Below are positions 42,975-51,558 of a stretch of DNA of 64,000 nucleotides, one piece after another. A program made the position numbers and the translations under genes. Each line of letters starts with the position of its first letter. Position 1 is the first letter of the stretch. Under the pieces are notes generated by a model that saw only the letters and a list, made by a program, of their open reading frames with translations, made no database searches and was not told the origin of the DNA. Origin of the DNA: Streptomyces avicenniae (lineage in GTDB: Bacteria > Actinomycetota > Actinomycetes > Streptomycetales > Streptomycetaceae); contig NZ_JOEK01000001.1 of assembly GCF_000719135.1 (NCBI RefSeq), positions 620,001-684,000 on the forward strand, in the 5' to 3' direction.

Positions 42975-43043
42975 CCGACTCCTCCCCCCCCCCGAGTCGG
43001 CCGAGGAAGACGACCCCCGCTCTCCCCCCCGGCGGGGGTCGTC
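42975..43043. other. Two tandem hairpins with cytosine-rich loops
   Basis: The 535-bp divergent region between the HAD gene and ssd holds two perfect hairpins in a row. One is CCGACTC/GAGTCGG with a 12-nt loop containing ten consecutive C (42975-43000). The other is GACGACCCCCGC/GCGGGGGTCGTC with an 11-nt C-rich loop (43009-43043). No gene ends here, so they are not ordinary terminators. They could lie in a 5' leader or end an unannotated small RNA. The rest of the region shows only weak DnaA-box-like sequences. Confidence 0.6.
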
Positions 43044-43226
43044 GCATGTCCGGGGGCGTTTTCCTCCTCCTTGCCGACCGCGAACGGTTTCGGCGTCACG
43101 GCGGTTTCCCGCCTCCTGAATCCCTGCGGCGCTGTCCGTCTTTCCCCTGAACACTCACTCACCGTAGCCAATGGTGACAGGCGCGCGGCTTTTCGTGGCC
43201 AGATGTCACTGAATCGGGTGACGGAG

Positions 43227-43253
43227 TTTTCCACAGGCCGTGCGGTATCCACA
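43227..43253 (+). promoter_or_regulatory. Two DnaA-box-like sequences
   Basis: TTTTCCACA (43227-43235) and GTATCCACA (43245-43253) each match 8 of 9 bases of TTATCCACA, in the same orientation and 18 bp apart. The Streptomyces consensus TTGTCCACA is matched less well by the second. They lie upstream of ssd. Function is uncertain. Confidence 0.3.
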
Positions 43254-43418
43254 GATTTCGGCCGAGCCCCCTGAAACGCCGTTCGGGACGGCACCGTATT
43301 GCCGTGACTTCCGATGCGTTCGGCGACCGGCCGGATGCGCAGCGCGAAGTCGGAGCAGCTGACGGATGAACGGTTTACACGTGTTGAACGGCGTGAACGG
43401 GTTGAAGGGGGAAGCGGC

Positions 43419-44489
43419 ATGGCCGAATCCATTCTGATTTTCACCGGCGACGAGGAGTTGTCGGACCACTTGGCGCGGCTGTGCGCCGCCGTGGGTGCCG
43501 AGGCGGAGGTGGTGCGCGGCACCATGCCGCCGCGGGATCGCTGGCAGCATGCCCCGCTGGTCCTGCTCGGCGACGACCGGGCGCTGGCCCGTCCCGAGCC
43601 CGAGGGGTGGCCCGGCGGGAGGCCCGGCGTGGTGCTCGTCGGGCGTGACCTCGACGACCACACCGTCTGGGAACGCGGCCTGACGCTCGGGGCGGAACAG
43701 GTCGTCCACCTGCCGGGCGACGAGCCCTGGCTCACCGACCGGCTGGCCGAGGTCGCCGACCCCGGCCGGCCCGCCCTCACCGTGGGGGTGCTCGGGGGCA
43801 GGGGCGGCGCCGGAGCATCGACGCTCGCCTGCGCCCTGGCCGTCACGGCGGCCCGGCAGGGCACCCGCACGACCCTGCTGGACTGCGATCCGCTGGGCGG
43901 TGGTCTCGACGTCCTGCTCGGCGGCGAAGGAGCGCCGGGGCCCCGCTGGCCCGCGCTCGTCTCGGCGAGCGGACGCCTGCCCGGCAGGGCGCTGGACGAG
44001 TCCCTGCCACGCGCCCACGGCGTGCGCCTGCTGAGCTGGGACCGGGCGGACGTCACGCCCCTGCCGGGCGAGGCGATGCGTTCCGTCCTCGCCGCCGCGC
44101 GGCGCGGTGGCGGGTTGGTGGTCCTGGACCTGCCCAGGACGACCGACGACGCCGCGCACGTGGCGCTGACGCATCTCGACCTCGGTCTCCTCGTGGTCCC
44201 CGGGGAACTGCGGGCGCTCCTCGCCGCACGGCGCGTGGTGGCCACGGCGGGCGCTCGTGTCCGTGACCTGCGAGTGGTGGCCAGGCCGCCCGTCTCCCGG
44301 GGGCTGACCGCCGACGAGCTGGGGGAGTTGCTCGGGCTGCCGCTCGCAGGCGAACTCCCCGACGAGCCCGGCCTGACAGCCGCGGCCGACCGGGGCGAGC
44401 CGCCGGGCTCGTACCCCCGGGGCGTCCTGGCCCGCTTCTGCGAGGAACTGCTGAGCCGTGCCGCCATCGACGCGGAGGTGGCCGCATGA
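43419..44489 (+). CDS. ssd: Septum-site-determining protein Ssd (TadZ/CpaE-like)
   Basis: A 356-aa protein: an N-terminal receiver-like domain (ESILIFTGDEELSDHLARLC) and a C-terminal MinD/ParA-like ATPase domain with GVLGGRGGAGASTLACALAV, a degenerate Walker A lacking the final Lys, and TTLLDCDPLGGGLDVLLG. Ssd/TadZ proteins localise Tad pilus machinery at the pole; the mycobacterial homolog (Rv3660c) affects septation. GGGGGAAG lies 4 nt before the ATG. It is the first gene of a run of overlapping tad genes. Confidence 0.88.
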   Translation: MAESILIFTGDEELSDHLARLCAAVGAEAEVVRGTMPPRDRWQHAPLVLLGDDRALARPEPEGWPGGRPGVVLVGRDLDDHTVWERGLTLGAEQVVHLPGDEPWLTDRLAEVADPGRPALTVGVLGGRGGAGASTLACALAVTAARQGTRTTLLDCDPLGGGLDVLLGGEGAPGPRWPALVSASGRLPGRALDESLPRAHGVRLLSWDRADVTPLPGEAMRSVLAAARRGGGLVVLDLPRTTDDAAHVALTHLDLGLLVVPGELRALLAARRVVATAGARVRDLRVVARPPVSRGLTADELGELLGLPLAGELPDEPGLTAAADRGEPPGSYPRGVLARFCEELLSRAAIDAEVAA

Positions 44490-45691
44490 GCGCCACCACG
44501 GGATTCGGCGTCGGTTCCCTCGACCCCTCGGAACTGCGCGAGCTGCTGGACGGCGTCCGGACGAGGCTCGCCACCGGCGGACACGAGCCGACGCCGGGAA
44601 GGGTGGCCGCAGCGCTCCGTGCCCAGGGCCGCCTGTTCGGGGACGGGGCCGTGCTGTCCGTCGTACGGGCGCTGCGCTCAGAACTGGTCGGCGCCGGGCC
44701 GCTCCAGCCGCTCCTCGCCGAACCCGACGTCACCGACGTGCTGGTCAACGGCCCCGACGAGGTCTGGGTCGATCGCGGGCACGGACTGGAACGGGCACCC
44801 GTCCGCTTCACGGACGAGGCGGCCGTCCGGCGGCTGGCCCAGCGGCTCGCCGCCGCCTCCGGCCGACGGCTCGACGACGCCAGGCCCTGGGCCGACATCC
44901 GGCTCGCCGACGGCACCCGCCTGCACGCGGTGCTGCCACCCGTCGTCCTCGGCTCACCGTGCCTGTCCCTCCGCGTGGTCAGACCCCGTGCCTTCACTCT
45001 GGCCGAGCTGACCACGGCGGGCACCGTGCCTCCCGGCGGGGACCACCTGCTGCGGACCCTGCTCGCGGCCCGGCTCTCATTCCTCGTCACCGGTGGGACG
45101 GGCACGGGCAAGAGCACCCTGCTCGCCACCCTCCTCGGGCTCGCGGGGCCGGGCGAACGCGTCGTGCTGGTCGAGGACTCCGCCGAACTCCGCCCGGATC
45201 ACCCGCATGTCGTGCGGCTGGAGACCCGCCCCGCCAACCAGGAGGGCGCGGGCCGCGTCACGCTGCGCGACCTCGTCCGGCAGGCACTCCGGATGCGCCC
45301 CGACCGGCTGGTCGTCGGCGAATGTCGGGGGCCGGAGGTGCTCGACCTCCTCAGCGCCCTCAACACGGGCCACGAAGGAGGCTGCGGCACGCTGCACGCC
45401 AACGCCGCCGCCGACGTGCCCGCCCGGCTGGAGGCCCTCGGCAGCGCGGCCGGGCTGGCCAGAGCCGCCCTGCACAGCCAACTGGCAGCCGCGCTCTCCG
45501 TCGTGCTGCATCTTGCCCGTGACAGGGCCTCGGGACAGCGCAGGATCGCCGAGATCCATGTGCTGGAACAGGACGGTGACGGGCTCGTGCGGACGGTCCC
45601 CGCCGCCCGCTGGGGAGCCGACGGCTTCCTCCAGGAGCCGGGCTGGGCGCGGCTCACCAGGCTCTGCGCGCAGGCGGGAGAGTCCCTGTGA
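44486..45691 (+). CDS. tadA: TadA/CpaF secretion ATPase
   Basis: A 401-aa type II/IV secretion ATPase with an N-terminal domain containing LLAEPDVTDVLVNGPDEVWV, Walker A VTGGTGTGKSTLLATLLG, ERVVLVEDSAELRPDHPHVV and LRMRPDRLVVGECRGPEVLD, and the His box GHEGGCGTLHAN. It powers Flp pilus assembly from the cytoplasm. Start and previous stop overlap (ATGA). Confidence 0.92.
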   Translation: MSATTGFGVGSLDPSELRELLDGVRTRLATGGHEPTPGRVAAALRAQGRLFGDGAVLSVVRALRSELVGAGPLQPLLAEPDVTDVLVNGPDEVWVDRGHGLERAPVRFTDEAAVRRLAQRLAAASGRRLDDARPWADIRLADGTRLHAVLPPVVLGSPCLSLRVVRPRAFTLAELTTAGTVPPGGDHLLRTLLAARLSFLVTGGTGTGKSTLLATLLGLAGPGERVVLVEDSAELRPDHPHVVRLETRPANQEGAGRVTLRDLVRQALRMRPDRLVVGECRGPEVLDLLSALNTGHEGGCGTLHANAAADVPARLEALGSAAGLARAALHSQLAAALSVVLHLARDRASGQRRIAEIHVLEQDGDGLVRTVPAARWGADGFLQEPGWARLTRLCAQAGESL

Positions 45692-46533
45692 CCGGACAAC
45701 TCCCCCACGTCGCCGCCGCCCTCTGCGCGGGGGCGGGGGCCTGGTTCCTCACCGACGGCACGCCGCGCCGCAACCGGCTTCTGCTTCGGCCGACGTGCGC
45801 ACCGGCTCCCCCACCACGCCGTCTGTCGCCCGGCCCGCTGGACGCGCACGACCGGCGGGTCGCGCTCGGCGCCCTGGCGCTCGGGCTCGTGCTCGCCGCC
45901 TGGAGCCGGTCGCCACTGCCCCTCGCCTTCGCCGCCGCGCTGGCCCCGCTCGCCGTCCGCCGCTGGCGGACCATCAGGCGGGCCCGCGCGAGCGAGCGTC
46001 GGCGCAAGGAGGTCGTGACGTTCTGCGCCTCCCTGGCGGGCGAGGTCCGGGCTGGCCGGACCCCGGTCCAGGCACTGGCCGCCGTCCCCCCGGAGGGCCT
46101 GGGCGAGCACGGCGCGGCCCTCGGCGCCGCCGCACGGTACGGCGGGGACATCCCCGCCGCGCTCGACCGGGCCGCCGGGCAGCCGGGCGCCGAGGGACTG
46201 CGTGGTGTGGCCGCCTGCTGGGCGGTCGCCGTGGACGGCGGCGCCTCGCTCGCCACCGGGCTGGAACGGGTGGCCGAGGTACTGCGTGCCGAACAGGCGC
46301 AGCGTGAGGAACTGCGTGCGCAACTCGCCGGGCCCCGTGCGACGACGTTCCTGTTGGCCGGTCTGCCGCTGTTCGGTGTGCTGCTGGGGGCCGCCATGGG
46401 CGTCCGTCCGCTGGAGGTCCTGCTGCACACCACCCCTGGACTGATCTGCCTTGTGCTCGGCGCGGCCCTGGAGTGGGCCGGAATCGCCTGGGTGGCCGCG
46501 ATCGTGCGGCGCGCGGAGAGGAGCGCGTCATGA
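45688..46533 (+). CDS. tadB: TadB-like membrane protein of the pilus system
   Basis: A 281-aa T2SS-F-type membrane protein. N-terminal helices (about 1-25 and 50-85) are followed by the cytoplasmic domain with VVTFCASLAGEVRAGRTPVQAL and GLERVAEVLRAEQAQREELRAQL, then two C-terminal helices. It forms the inner-membrane platform with TadC. GTG start inside GTGA, coupled to tadA. Confidence 0.88.
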   Translation: MTGQLPHVAAALCAGAGAWFLTDGTPRRNRLLLRPTCAPAPPPRRLSPGPLDAHDRRVALGALALGLVLAAWSRSPLPLAFAAALAPLAVRRWRTIRRARASERRRKEVVTFCASLAGEVRAGRTPVQALAAVPPEGLGEHGAALGAAARYGGDIPAALDRAAGQPGAEGLRGVAACWAVAVDGGASLATGLERVAEVLRAEQAQREELRAQLAGPRATTFLLAGLPLFGVLLGAAMGVRPLEVLLHTTPGLICLVLGAALEWAGIAWVAAIVRRAERSAS

Positions 46534-47153
46534 CGGGCCATCAGGCGGACGGGCTGCTCGCAGCCTTCGGCGCGGCGGTCGCCCTCGCCGCCTCGGTCGC
46601 GCTGCTCACCTCGGACCGGCGACGGCGCAGGGTTGGACTCCGGCTCGCGGCGCTGACCGGGCAGCGGCGCGGACCGTCCCGGCGCCAGGCCCTGCGGCGG
46701 CTCCGCCGGACACGGCCGGGGACCGACCCGGGGCTGCCGTTGGCGGCCGGACTGCTGGCCGCCTGCCTCGCGGCCGGGGCGGCACCAGGGGCGGCGGCGG
46801 GCGCCGTCGGCACGGCGCTCGGCGGACCGGTCGGTGACCGGCTGCGGCGGGCCGGTGCCGAACTGCGGCTCGGCGGTGATCCGGCCGTCGTCTGGGGTGC
46901 CTTCGGGACCTTCCCGGGGGCCGCGGGGCTCGCCCGCCGCCTGGAACTGGCCGAGACCAGCGGCGCCCCGGTGGCGGCGGCGGTGGCCGCCGAGGCCGCC
47001 GAGAGCCGGGCCCGTCGCCGCAGGGCCGCCCAGGGCAGCGCACGCCGCGCCGCCGTGGCGGTGACCGGTCCCCTGGGGCTGTGCTTCCTGCCCGCTTTCC
47101 TGCTCATCGGTGTGGTGCCCGTGGTGATCGGGCTGACAAAGGAGTTGCTGTGA
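46530..47153 (+). CDS. tadC: TadC-like membrane protein
   Basis: A 207-aa T2SS-F-type protein, shorter than the Gram-negative TadC. It has a first helix (about 8-27), a central hydrophobic Ala/Gly segment (about 72-100), the motif ELAETSGAPVAAAVAAEAAE and a final helix ending in LIGVVPVVIGLTKELL. Overlaps both neighbours by four bases. Confidence 0.85.
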   Translation: MTGHQADGLLAAFGAAVALAASVALLTSDRRRRRVGLRLAALTGQRRGPSRRQALRRLRRTRPGTDPGLPLAAGLLAACLAAGAAPGAAAGAVGTALGGPVGDRLRRAGAELRLGGDPAVVWGAFGTFPGAAGLARRLELAETSGAPVAAAVAAEAAESRARRRRAAQGSARRAAVAVTGPLGLCFLPAFLLIGVVPVVIGLTKELL

Positions 47154-47455
47154 ACGTTCGTTCTGTACGGAGCCAGGTCCTGAACCGCCGGAATCGGAGC
47201 ATCCCCGCCTGGGCGATGGGCGGTCCCGCCGCCCGCGATCCTCGGCGGGACCCCAGGAGGCGACGTCCGTCACCGCCGACCGGACGGTTGTGTGCCAGGG
47301 CACGCCGCGACGACGGGATGAGCACAGCCGAGTACGCCGTGGGGACCATCGCCGCGGCGGCGCTCGGGACCGTGCTCTACCAGGTGCTCACGTCGGGGGC
47401 GGTGAGCGATGCCTTGCTGGGGCTGGTCGAGCAGGCGCTCGACGGACAGCTGTGA
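47150..47455 (+). CDS. DUF4244 Flp pilin-like protein
   Basis: A 101-aa protein whose C-terminal half, GMSTAEYAVGTIAAAALGTVLY, is the DUF4244/Flp pilin-like hydrophobic helix with the GxxxxE prepilin signature. The 55-residue N-terminal part is Arg/Pro-rich, far longer than a usual pilin leader, so either the true start is the internal ATG of MSTAEYA or the long leader is real. It should be the major subunit processed by a prepilin peptidase. Confidence 0.8.
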   Translation: MNVRSVRSQVLNRRNRSIPAWAMGGPAARDPRRDPRRRRPSPPTGRLCARARRDDGMSTAEYAVGTIAAAALGTVLYQVLTSGAVSDALLGLVEQALDGQL

Positions 47456-47804
47456 CCGGGCCGCTCGCCGCGGAGGCGACGGAGGGTACGTCACCGCGGA
47501 GAGCGCGATCGTCGTCCCCGCCCTGGTGCTGCTGCTCGGGGCGATGCTGTGGGGACTCGGTGCCGTCCTGGTGCAGTTGCGGTGCGGTGACGCCGCCCGC
47601 GCGGGGGCACGGGCCGCCGCGCGGGGGGAGCCCGTGGCGGACGTGACCGCCGTCGCCGAGGCCGCCGCCCCAGGCGGCGCCCGGGTCGAGGTCCACCGGG
47701 ACGGGGAGCTGTACCGGGTCCGCGTGCTGGCGGCGACGGTCGGGCCCGACGCGCTCGCCCTTGAGCTGACAGGTGAGGCGGTGGCCCATGCCGAGCCGGA
47801 GTGA
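47409..47804 (+). CDS. TadE-like pilus assembly protein
   Basis: A 131-aa protein with the TadE-like core YVTAESAIVVPALVLLLGAMLW (membrane helix, about 27-50), then GDAARAGARAAARGE. The only start codon in this frame is an ATG 47 bp inside the preceding gene, with no clear ribosome site, so translation is presumably coupled or starts at a non-standard codon near the GTGA of the upstream stop. It is thought to be a minor pseudopilin. Confidence 0.8.
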   Translation: MPCWGWSSRRSTDSCDRAARRGGDGGYVTAESAIVVPALVLLLGAMLWGLGAVLVQLRCGDAARAGARAAARGEPVADVTAVAEAAAPGGARVEVHRDGELYRVRVLAATVGPDALALELTGEAVAHAEPE

Positions 47805-49149
47805 CCGGCGCGGGACGGCCGACCGCGGCTCGGCGAGCGTGTGGGCCGTCACCTGTGCCACGGTGCTCTGCCTGGTGTTCGCCGCCGTCCTCGGCCTGGG
47901 GAAGGTGACGGCCGCCCGGCAACGGGCGGCCGGAGCCGCCGACCTCGCGGCGCTCGCCGCCGCCGACCTGGCCCTGACGGGCGGGGCGGCGGCGTGCGAC
48001 CTGGCCCGGCGTGTCGCCGAGGCCCAGGACACCCGGCTGGTGCGCTGCCATGTCGCCGGTGAGATCGCCGACCTCACCGCCGAGGCGACGGCGGGCCCCT
48101 ATCGCGTCCAGGCGCGTGCCAGGGCCGGGCCGTCGGGCGGGTACGGCGCGGCGGCCGGGTCAAGCGTGGTCGTCGCTCGGGTGCCGCAGCAGCTCGGTCA
48201 GCAGCCGGAGCGCCCCGGCCTTGTGGAGCGGATCGTTCCCGTTGCCGCACTTCGGGGACTGGATGCACGACGGGCAACCGGACTCGCACTCGCAGGCGGC
48301 GATCGCGTCACGGGTGGCGGTCAGCCATTCGCGGGCCGTGTGGAACGCCCGCTCGGCGAAGCCCGCGCCGCCCGGGTGGCCGTCGTGCACGAAGACCGTC
48401 GGCAGCAAGGTGTCCGGGTGCAGGGCGGTGGAGACCCCGCCGATGTCCCACCGGTCGCAGGTGGCGAACAGCGGCAGCATGCCGATCGCGGCGTGCTCGG
48501 CGGCGTGCAGCGCGCCGGGAAGGATCTCGGGGGAGATCCGCGCGGCGTCGAGCTGGTCCTCGGTCATCGTCCACCAGACCGCGCGGGTGCGCAGCGTGCG
48601 CGGCGGGAGGTCCAACCGCGTCTCGCCCATGACCTCGCCGGTCAGCAGCTTGCGTCGCAGATAGGACACGACCTGGTGGGTGACCTCCACCGAGCCGTAG
48701 CAGAGCCGGGCGTCTCCCCAGGGCGTCTCGGTGTCGGTGCCGAGGACGGACAGGTCGGTCACCTCGCGGGCCGACGTGCTCCAGGGCGGGCTGGCCTCCT
48801 CGACCAGGGCCACCGCGTCGGCGAGATCCAGTTCCCGCACCACATAGCTGCGGCCCTGGTGCAGGTGGACCGCGCCGTCGTGCACGGTGCCGTGCGCGGC
48901 GGAGGCGTCCACCGTGCCCAGCAGCCTGCCGGTGTCCGCCTCGACCACCCGGACGGGCTCGCCGCCACCGCCCCGGATGTCCACGAGATCGGCGGGACGT
49001 TCACGGCGCGTCCAGAACCACTGGGCGCCCCGCGGGCGCAGCAGGCCGCGCTCGGCGAGCTTGGGCGGCAGCTCCGCGGCCACCGGGCCGAACAGGCCCG
49101 CGTCCTGTGCGAAGTCGTGCGCCGAGAGCGGCAGCTCCGCGGCTGCTGA
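47788..49149 (+). CDS. TadE/Rv3654c-like protein, frame open beyond normal end
   Basis: The first 120 residues are a normal Rv3654c-like Tad minor pilin: GSASVWAVTCATVLCLVFAA (helix), AARQRAAGAADLAALAAADL and a CDLARRVAEAQDTRL helix with paired cysteines. Homologs stop near residue 125-140. Here no stop occurs and the frame continues to 453 codons, lying antisense over the last 990 bp of the helicase gene. The C-terminal 330 residues are Arg/Gly/Val-rich and look like antisense translation. A lost stop, an indel or an assembly error are all possible. Confidence 0.55.
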   Translation: MPSRSDRRGTADRGSASVWAVTCATVLCLVFAAVLGLGKVTAARQRAAGAADLAALAAADLALTGGAAACDLARRVAEAQDTRLVRCHVAGEIADLTAEATAGPYRVQARARAGPSGGYGAAAGSSVVVARVPQQLGQQPERPGLVERIVPVAALRGLDARRATGLALAGGDRVTGGGQPFAGRVERPLGEARAARVAVVHEDRRQQGVRVQGGGDPADVPPVAGGEQRQHADRGVLGGVQRAGKDLGGDPRGVELVLGHRPPDRAGAQRARREVQPRLAHDLAGQQLASQIGHDLVGDLHRAVAEPGVSPGRLGVGAEDGQVGHLAGRRAPGRAGLLDQGHRVGEIQFPHHIAAALVQVDRAVVHGAVRGGGVHRAQQPAGVRLDHPDGLAATAPDVHEIGGTFTARPEPLGAPRAQQAALGELGRQLRGHRAEQARVLCEVVRRERQLRGC

Positions 49150-50529
49150 GCAGAGGTGCGGCGCGAGGACGTACGGGTTCGCGGGATCGAGCACCGTCGA
49201 TTCGACCGGCCGCCGGAACAGGGCCTCCGGATGGTGCACCAGATACGTGTCCAGCGGATCGTCACGGGCCACCAGCACGGCCAAGGCGCCCTGCCCGCGG
49301 CGTCCCGCCCGCCCCGCCTGCTGCCACAGGGACGCGCGCGTGCCGGGATAGCCCGCCAGCAGGACCGCGTCCAGCCCGGCGATGTCCACGCCCAGCTCCA
49401 GCGCCGTGGTCGCCGAGAGACCGAGCAGCTCACCGCTGTGCACGGCACGCTCCAGGGCGCGCCGTTCCTCGGGGAGATAGCCGCCCCGGTAGGCGGCGAC
49501 CCGGCCCGCGAGCGTCAGGTCGATCGCCGCGAGCCGTTCCTGCGCGATGAGTGCTACCAGCTCGGCGCCACGCCGGGACCTGACGAACGCCAGCGTCCGC
49601 GCCCCCTGGACGGTCAGGTCGGTGAGCAGCTCGGCCGTCTCGGCGGTGGCCGTACGGCGGACGGGCGCGCCGCGCTCGCCGCGGGCCTCGGTGAGGGGCG
49701 GCTCCCACAGCGCGAACACCAGCTCGCCGCGCGGCGATGTGTCATCCGTCACCTCGGCGACCGGGACCCCGGTGAGGCGCGTCGCCGACACGCCCGGCTC
49801 GGCGGTGGTCGCGGAGGCGAGCAGGAACACCGGCTCGGAGCCGTAGTGGGCACAGATCCGCCGCAGACGGCGGAGCACCTGCGCCACGTGCGATCCGAAG
49901 ACCCCCCGGTAGACGTGGCACTCGTCGATCACCACATAGCGCAGCGCGCGGAAGAACGGGGCCCACCGCCGGTGACCGGGGAGCAGCCCGCGGTGGAGCA
50001 TGTCCGGGTTGGTGAGCAGCAGGTTCGCGTGCTCGCGGGCCCAGGCGCGGACCTCGGGCGGGGTGTCGCCGTCGTACGCCACGGGCCGGACGGCGGTCCC
50101 CAGCGGCGTGGCGAGGTCACGTATCGCGCGCAGCTGGTCGGCGGCGAGCGCCTTCGTCGGCGCCAGGTACAGCGCGGTCGCTCCCCGCCGCGCCCGGGCG
50201 GCGTGCCCGTCGAGGAGCGCGCTGAGCACGGGCGCCTGGTAGGCGAGCGACTTGCCCGACGCCGTGCCGGTGGAGACGATCACCGACTCGCCGTGCACCG
50301 CGTGGCCCATCGCGCGGGCCTGGTGCGACCACGGACGGACGATCCCGGCGCTCCGGATGGCGGCGATCACCTCCGGCCGTATTTTCTCCGGCCAATCGGC
50401 ATGCAGACCCGTTCTTGCGGGCACGTGCTCGGCGTGGGTGAGGCGCGCCGCCCGGTCCTGCCGGGCGCCCAGGCGTTCCAGCACGACCCGCGGTGACGGG
50501 TGCTCTCGGGCGTCGGCTTCAGGGGACAT
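48160..50529 (-). CDS. DEAD/DEAH-box helicase of the MrfA/DUF1998 type
   Basis: A 789-aa superfamily II helicase with Walker A SVIVSTGTASGKSLAYQAPV, DECH box VVIDECHVYRGVFGSHVAQ, motif III LLASATTAE and motif VI QQAGRAGRRGQGALA. The C-terminal DUF1998 region has ACECESGCPSCIQSPKCG, the cysteine cluster that binds zinc in MrfA, a repair helicase that excises mitomycin C adducts in B. subtilis. The start is uncertain (ATG here, GTG at 50547). Rv3649 is the mycobacterial equivalent at the same place. Confidence 0.9.
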   Translation of the reverse strand: MSPEADAREHPSPRVVLERLGARQDRAARLTHAEHVPARTGLHADWPEKIRPEVIAAIRSAGIVRPWSHQARAMGHAVHGESVIVSTGTASGKSLAYQAPVLSALLDGHAARARRGATALYLAPTKALAADQLRAIRDLATPLGTAVRPVAYDGDTPPEVRAWAREHANLLLTNPDMLHRGLLPGHRRWAPFFRALRYVVIDECHVYRGVFGSHVAQVLRRLRRICAHYGSEPVFLLASATTAEPGVSATRLTGVPVAEVTDDTSPRGELVFALWEPPLTEARGERGAPVRRTATAETAELLTDLTVQGARTLAFVRSRRGAELVALIAQERLAAIDLTLAGRVAAYRGGYLPEERRALERAVHSGELLGLSATTALELGVDIAGLDAVLLAGYPGTRASLWQQAGRAGRRGQGALAVLVARDDPLDTYLVHHPEALFRRPVESTVLDPANPYVLAPHLCSAAAELPLSAHDFAQDAGLFGPVAAELPPKLAERGLLRPRGAQWFWTRRERPADLVDIRGGGGEPVRVVEADTGRLLGTVDASAAHGTVHDGAVHLHQGRSYVVRELDLADAVALVEEASPPWSTSAREVTDLSVLGTDTETPWGDARLCYGSVEVTHQVVSYLRRKLLTGEVMGETRLDLPPRTLRTRAVWWTMTEDQLDAARISPEILPGALHAAEHAAIGMLPLFATCDRWDIGGVSTALHPDTLLPTVFVHDGHPGGAGFAERAFHTAREWLTATRDAIAACECESGCPSCIQSPKCGNGNDPLHKAGALRLLTELLRHPSDDHA

Positions 50530-50668
50530 CGGCTGTGAGTCTGTCACTGGTCCGACGGACAATGGCCGTAAGACGTCGTCCCGGACACCGGGTAAGTGGT
50601 TGAATGCCCTGGCGGCTGCCGATCCATGGGGGGCGACCGCTCGTTAGCAAGGTGCTGGAGGATCATCC

Positions 50669-51010
50669 GTGGACCTGTCCCTTTCGACTCGAACCGTAGG
50701 CGACCGAACGGTCGTCGAGGTAGGCGGCGAGATCGACGTATACACCGCGCCCAAGCTGCGCGAACAGCTGGTGGAGCTCGTGAACGACGGCAATCACCAT
50801 CTGGTGGTGGACATGGAGCGGGTTGACTTCCTGGACTCCACGGGACTCGGTGTCCTGGTCGGTGGGCTCAAGCGCGTCCGTGCCCAGGAGGGCTCGCTGC
50901 GATTGGTCTGCAATCAGGAGCGCATCCTGAAGATCTTCCGCATCACCGGGCTGACCAAGGTGTTCCCGATCCACGAGTCCGTGGACGAGGCCATCGCGGC
51001 CACCGACTAG
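50669..51010 (+). CDS. bldG: Anti-anti-sigma factor BldG
   Basis: A 113-aa STAS-domain protein nearly identical to S. coelicolor BldG over the parts I remember. [23 protein letters not shown] residues and [14 protein letters not shown] contain Ser57, the phosphorylation site. BldG is required for aerial growth and antibiotic production and binds RsbW-like kinases. The GTG start follows GGAGG by 8 nt. The next gene encodes the RsbW-like partner that is co-transcribed in S. coelicolor. Confidence 0.95.
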   Translation: MDLSLSTRTVGDRTVVEVGGEIDVYTAPKLREQLVELVNDGNHHLVVDMERVDFLDSTGLGVLVGGLKRVRAQEGSLRLVCNQERILKIFRITGLTKVFPIHESVDEAIAATD

Positions 51011-51091
51011 GCGCTCGGCGCAGGAACATCACGTGTACCGCCCCGGGCACCGATGCCGGGGCGGCGTGTCCGCACGATCTAGGGGGATGGC

Positions 51092-51511
51092 ATGGCCACC
51101 GTCGAACTCCGATTCAGCGCGTCCCCGGAGCACGTGCGCACCGCCCGGCTCGTCGCCGCGGCCGTCGCACGCCGCGCCGGGGTTGACGAGTCGGTGCTCG
51201 ACGAGCTGCGGCTCGCCGTCGGCGAGGCGTGCAGCCGGGCGGTGGGGCTCCACGCCGTCCACGGGCTCACCACACCCGTCCGCGTCGAGCTGACCGAGGC
51301 GGAGAAGTCGTTCTCCATCGAGGTCGGCGACGACGCGCCCAGCTCCGTGCCCGCGCCCCGCGACCAGTCGGCGGCCGAGGCCGCCGAGGACACCGACGAG
51401 CTGGGGCTCGCCGTGATCAGCGGACTGGTCGATGACGTCGAGGTCGTCTCGGACGCCCACGGCGGCCGGATCAGGATGAGCTGGCCGATCGCCACCGCCT
51501 CCGTCGTCTGA
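51092..51511 (+). CDS. RsbW-like ATP-binding anti-sigma factor
   Basis: A 139-aa GHKL ATPase-fold protein. The N box is LDELRLAVGEACSRAV; the usual G boxes are weak (GLAVISGLVDDVEV, GGRIRMSW). It corresponds to the gene directly downstream of bldG in S. coelicolor (SCO3548), whose product binds BldG. The ATP-lid motifs are divergent, so kinase activity is uncertain. A run of G before the ATG (GGGGGATGGC) acts as the ribosome site. Confidence 0.88.
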   Translation: MATVELRFSASPEHVRTARLVAAAVARRAGVDESVLDELRLAVGEACSRAVGLHAVHGLTTPVRVELTEAEKSFSIEVGDDAPSSVPAPRDQSAAEAAEDTDELGLAVISGLVDDVEVVSDAHGGRIRMSWPIATASVV

Positions 51512-51558
51512 CACGGGCCGGTCCCGGCCCCGTCACGGCCGTCCGGCAGGCTGGGCGG

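Noticed and set aside
42984..42993. Run of ten C considered as a sequencing artefact only
   Set aside because: It forms the loop of a perfect 7-bp stem and a second C-rich loop lies in the next hairpin, so it is reported as a structure, although its exact length could be wrong.
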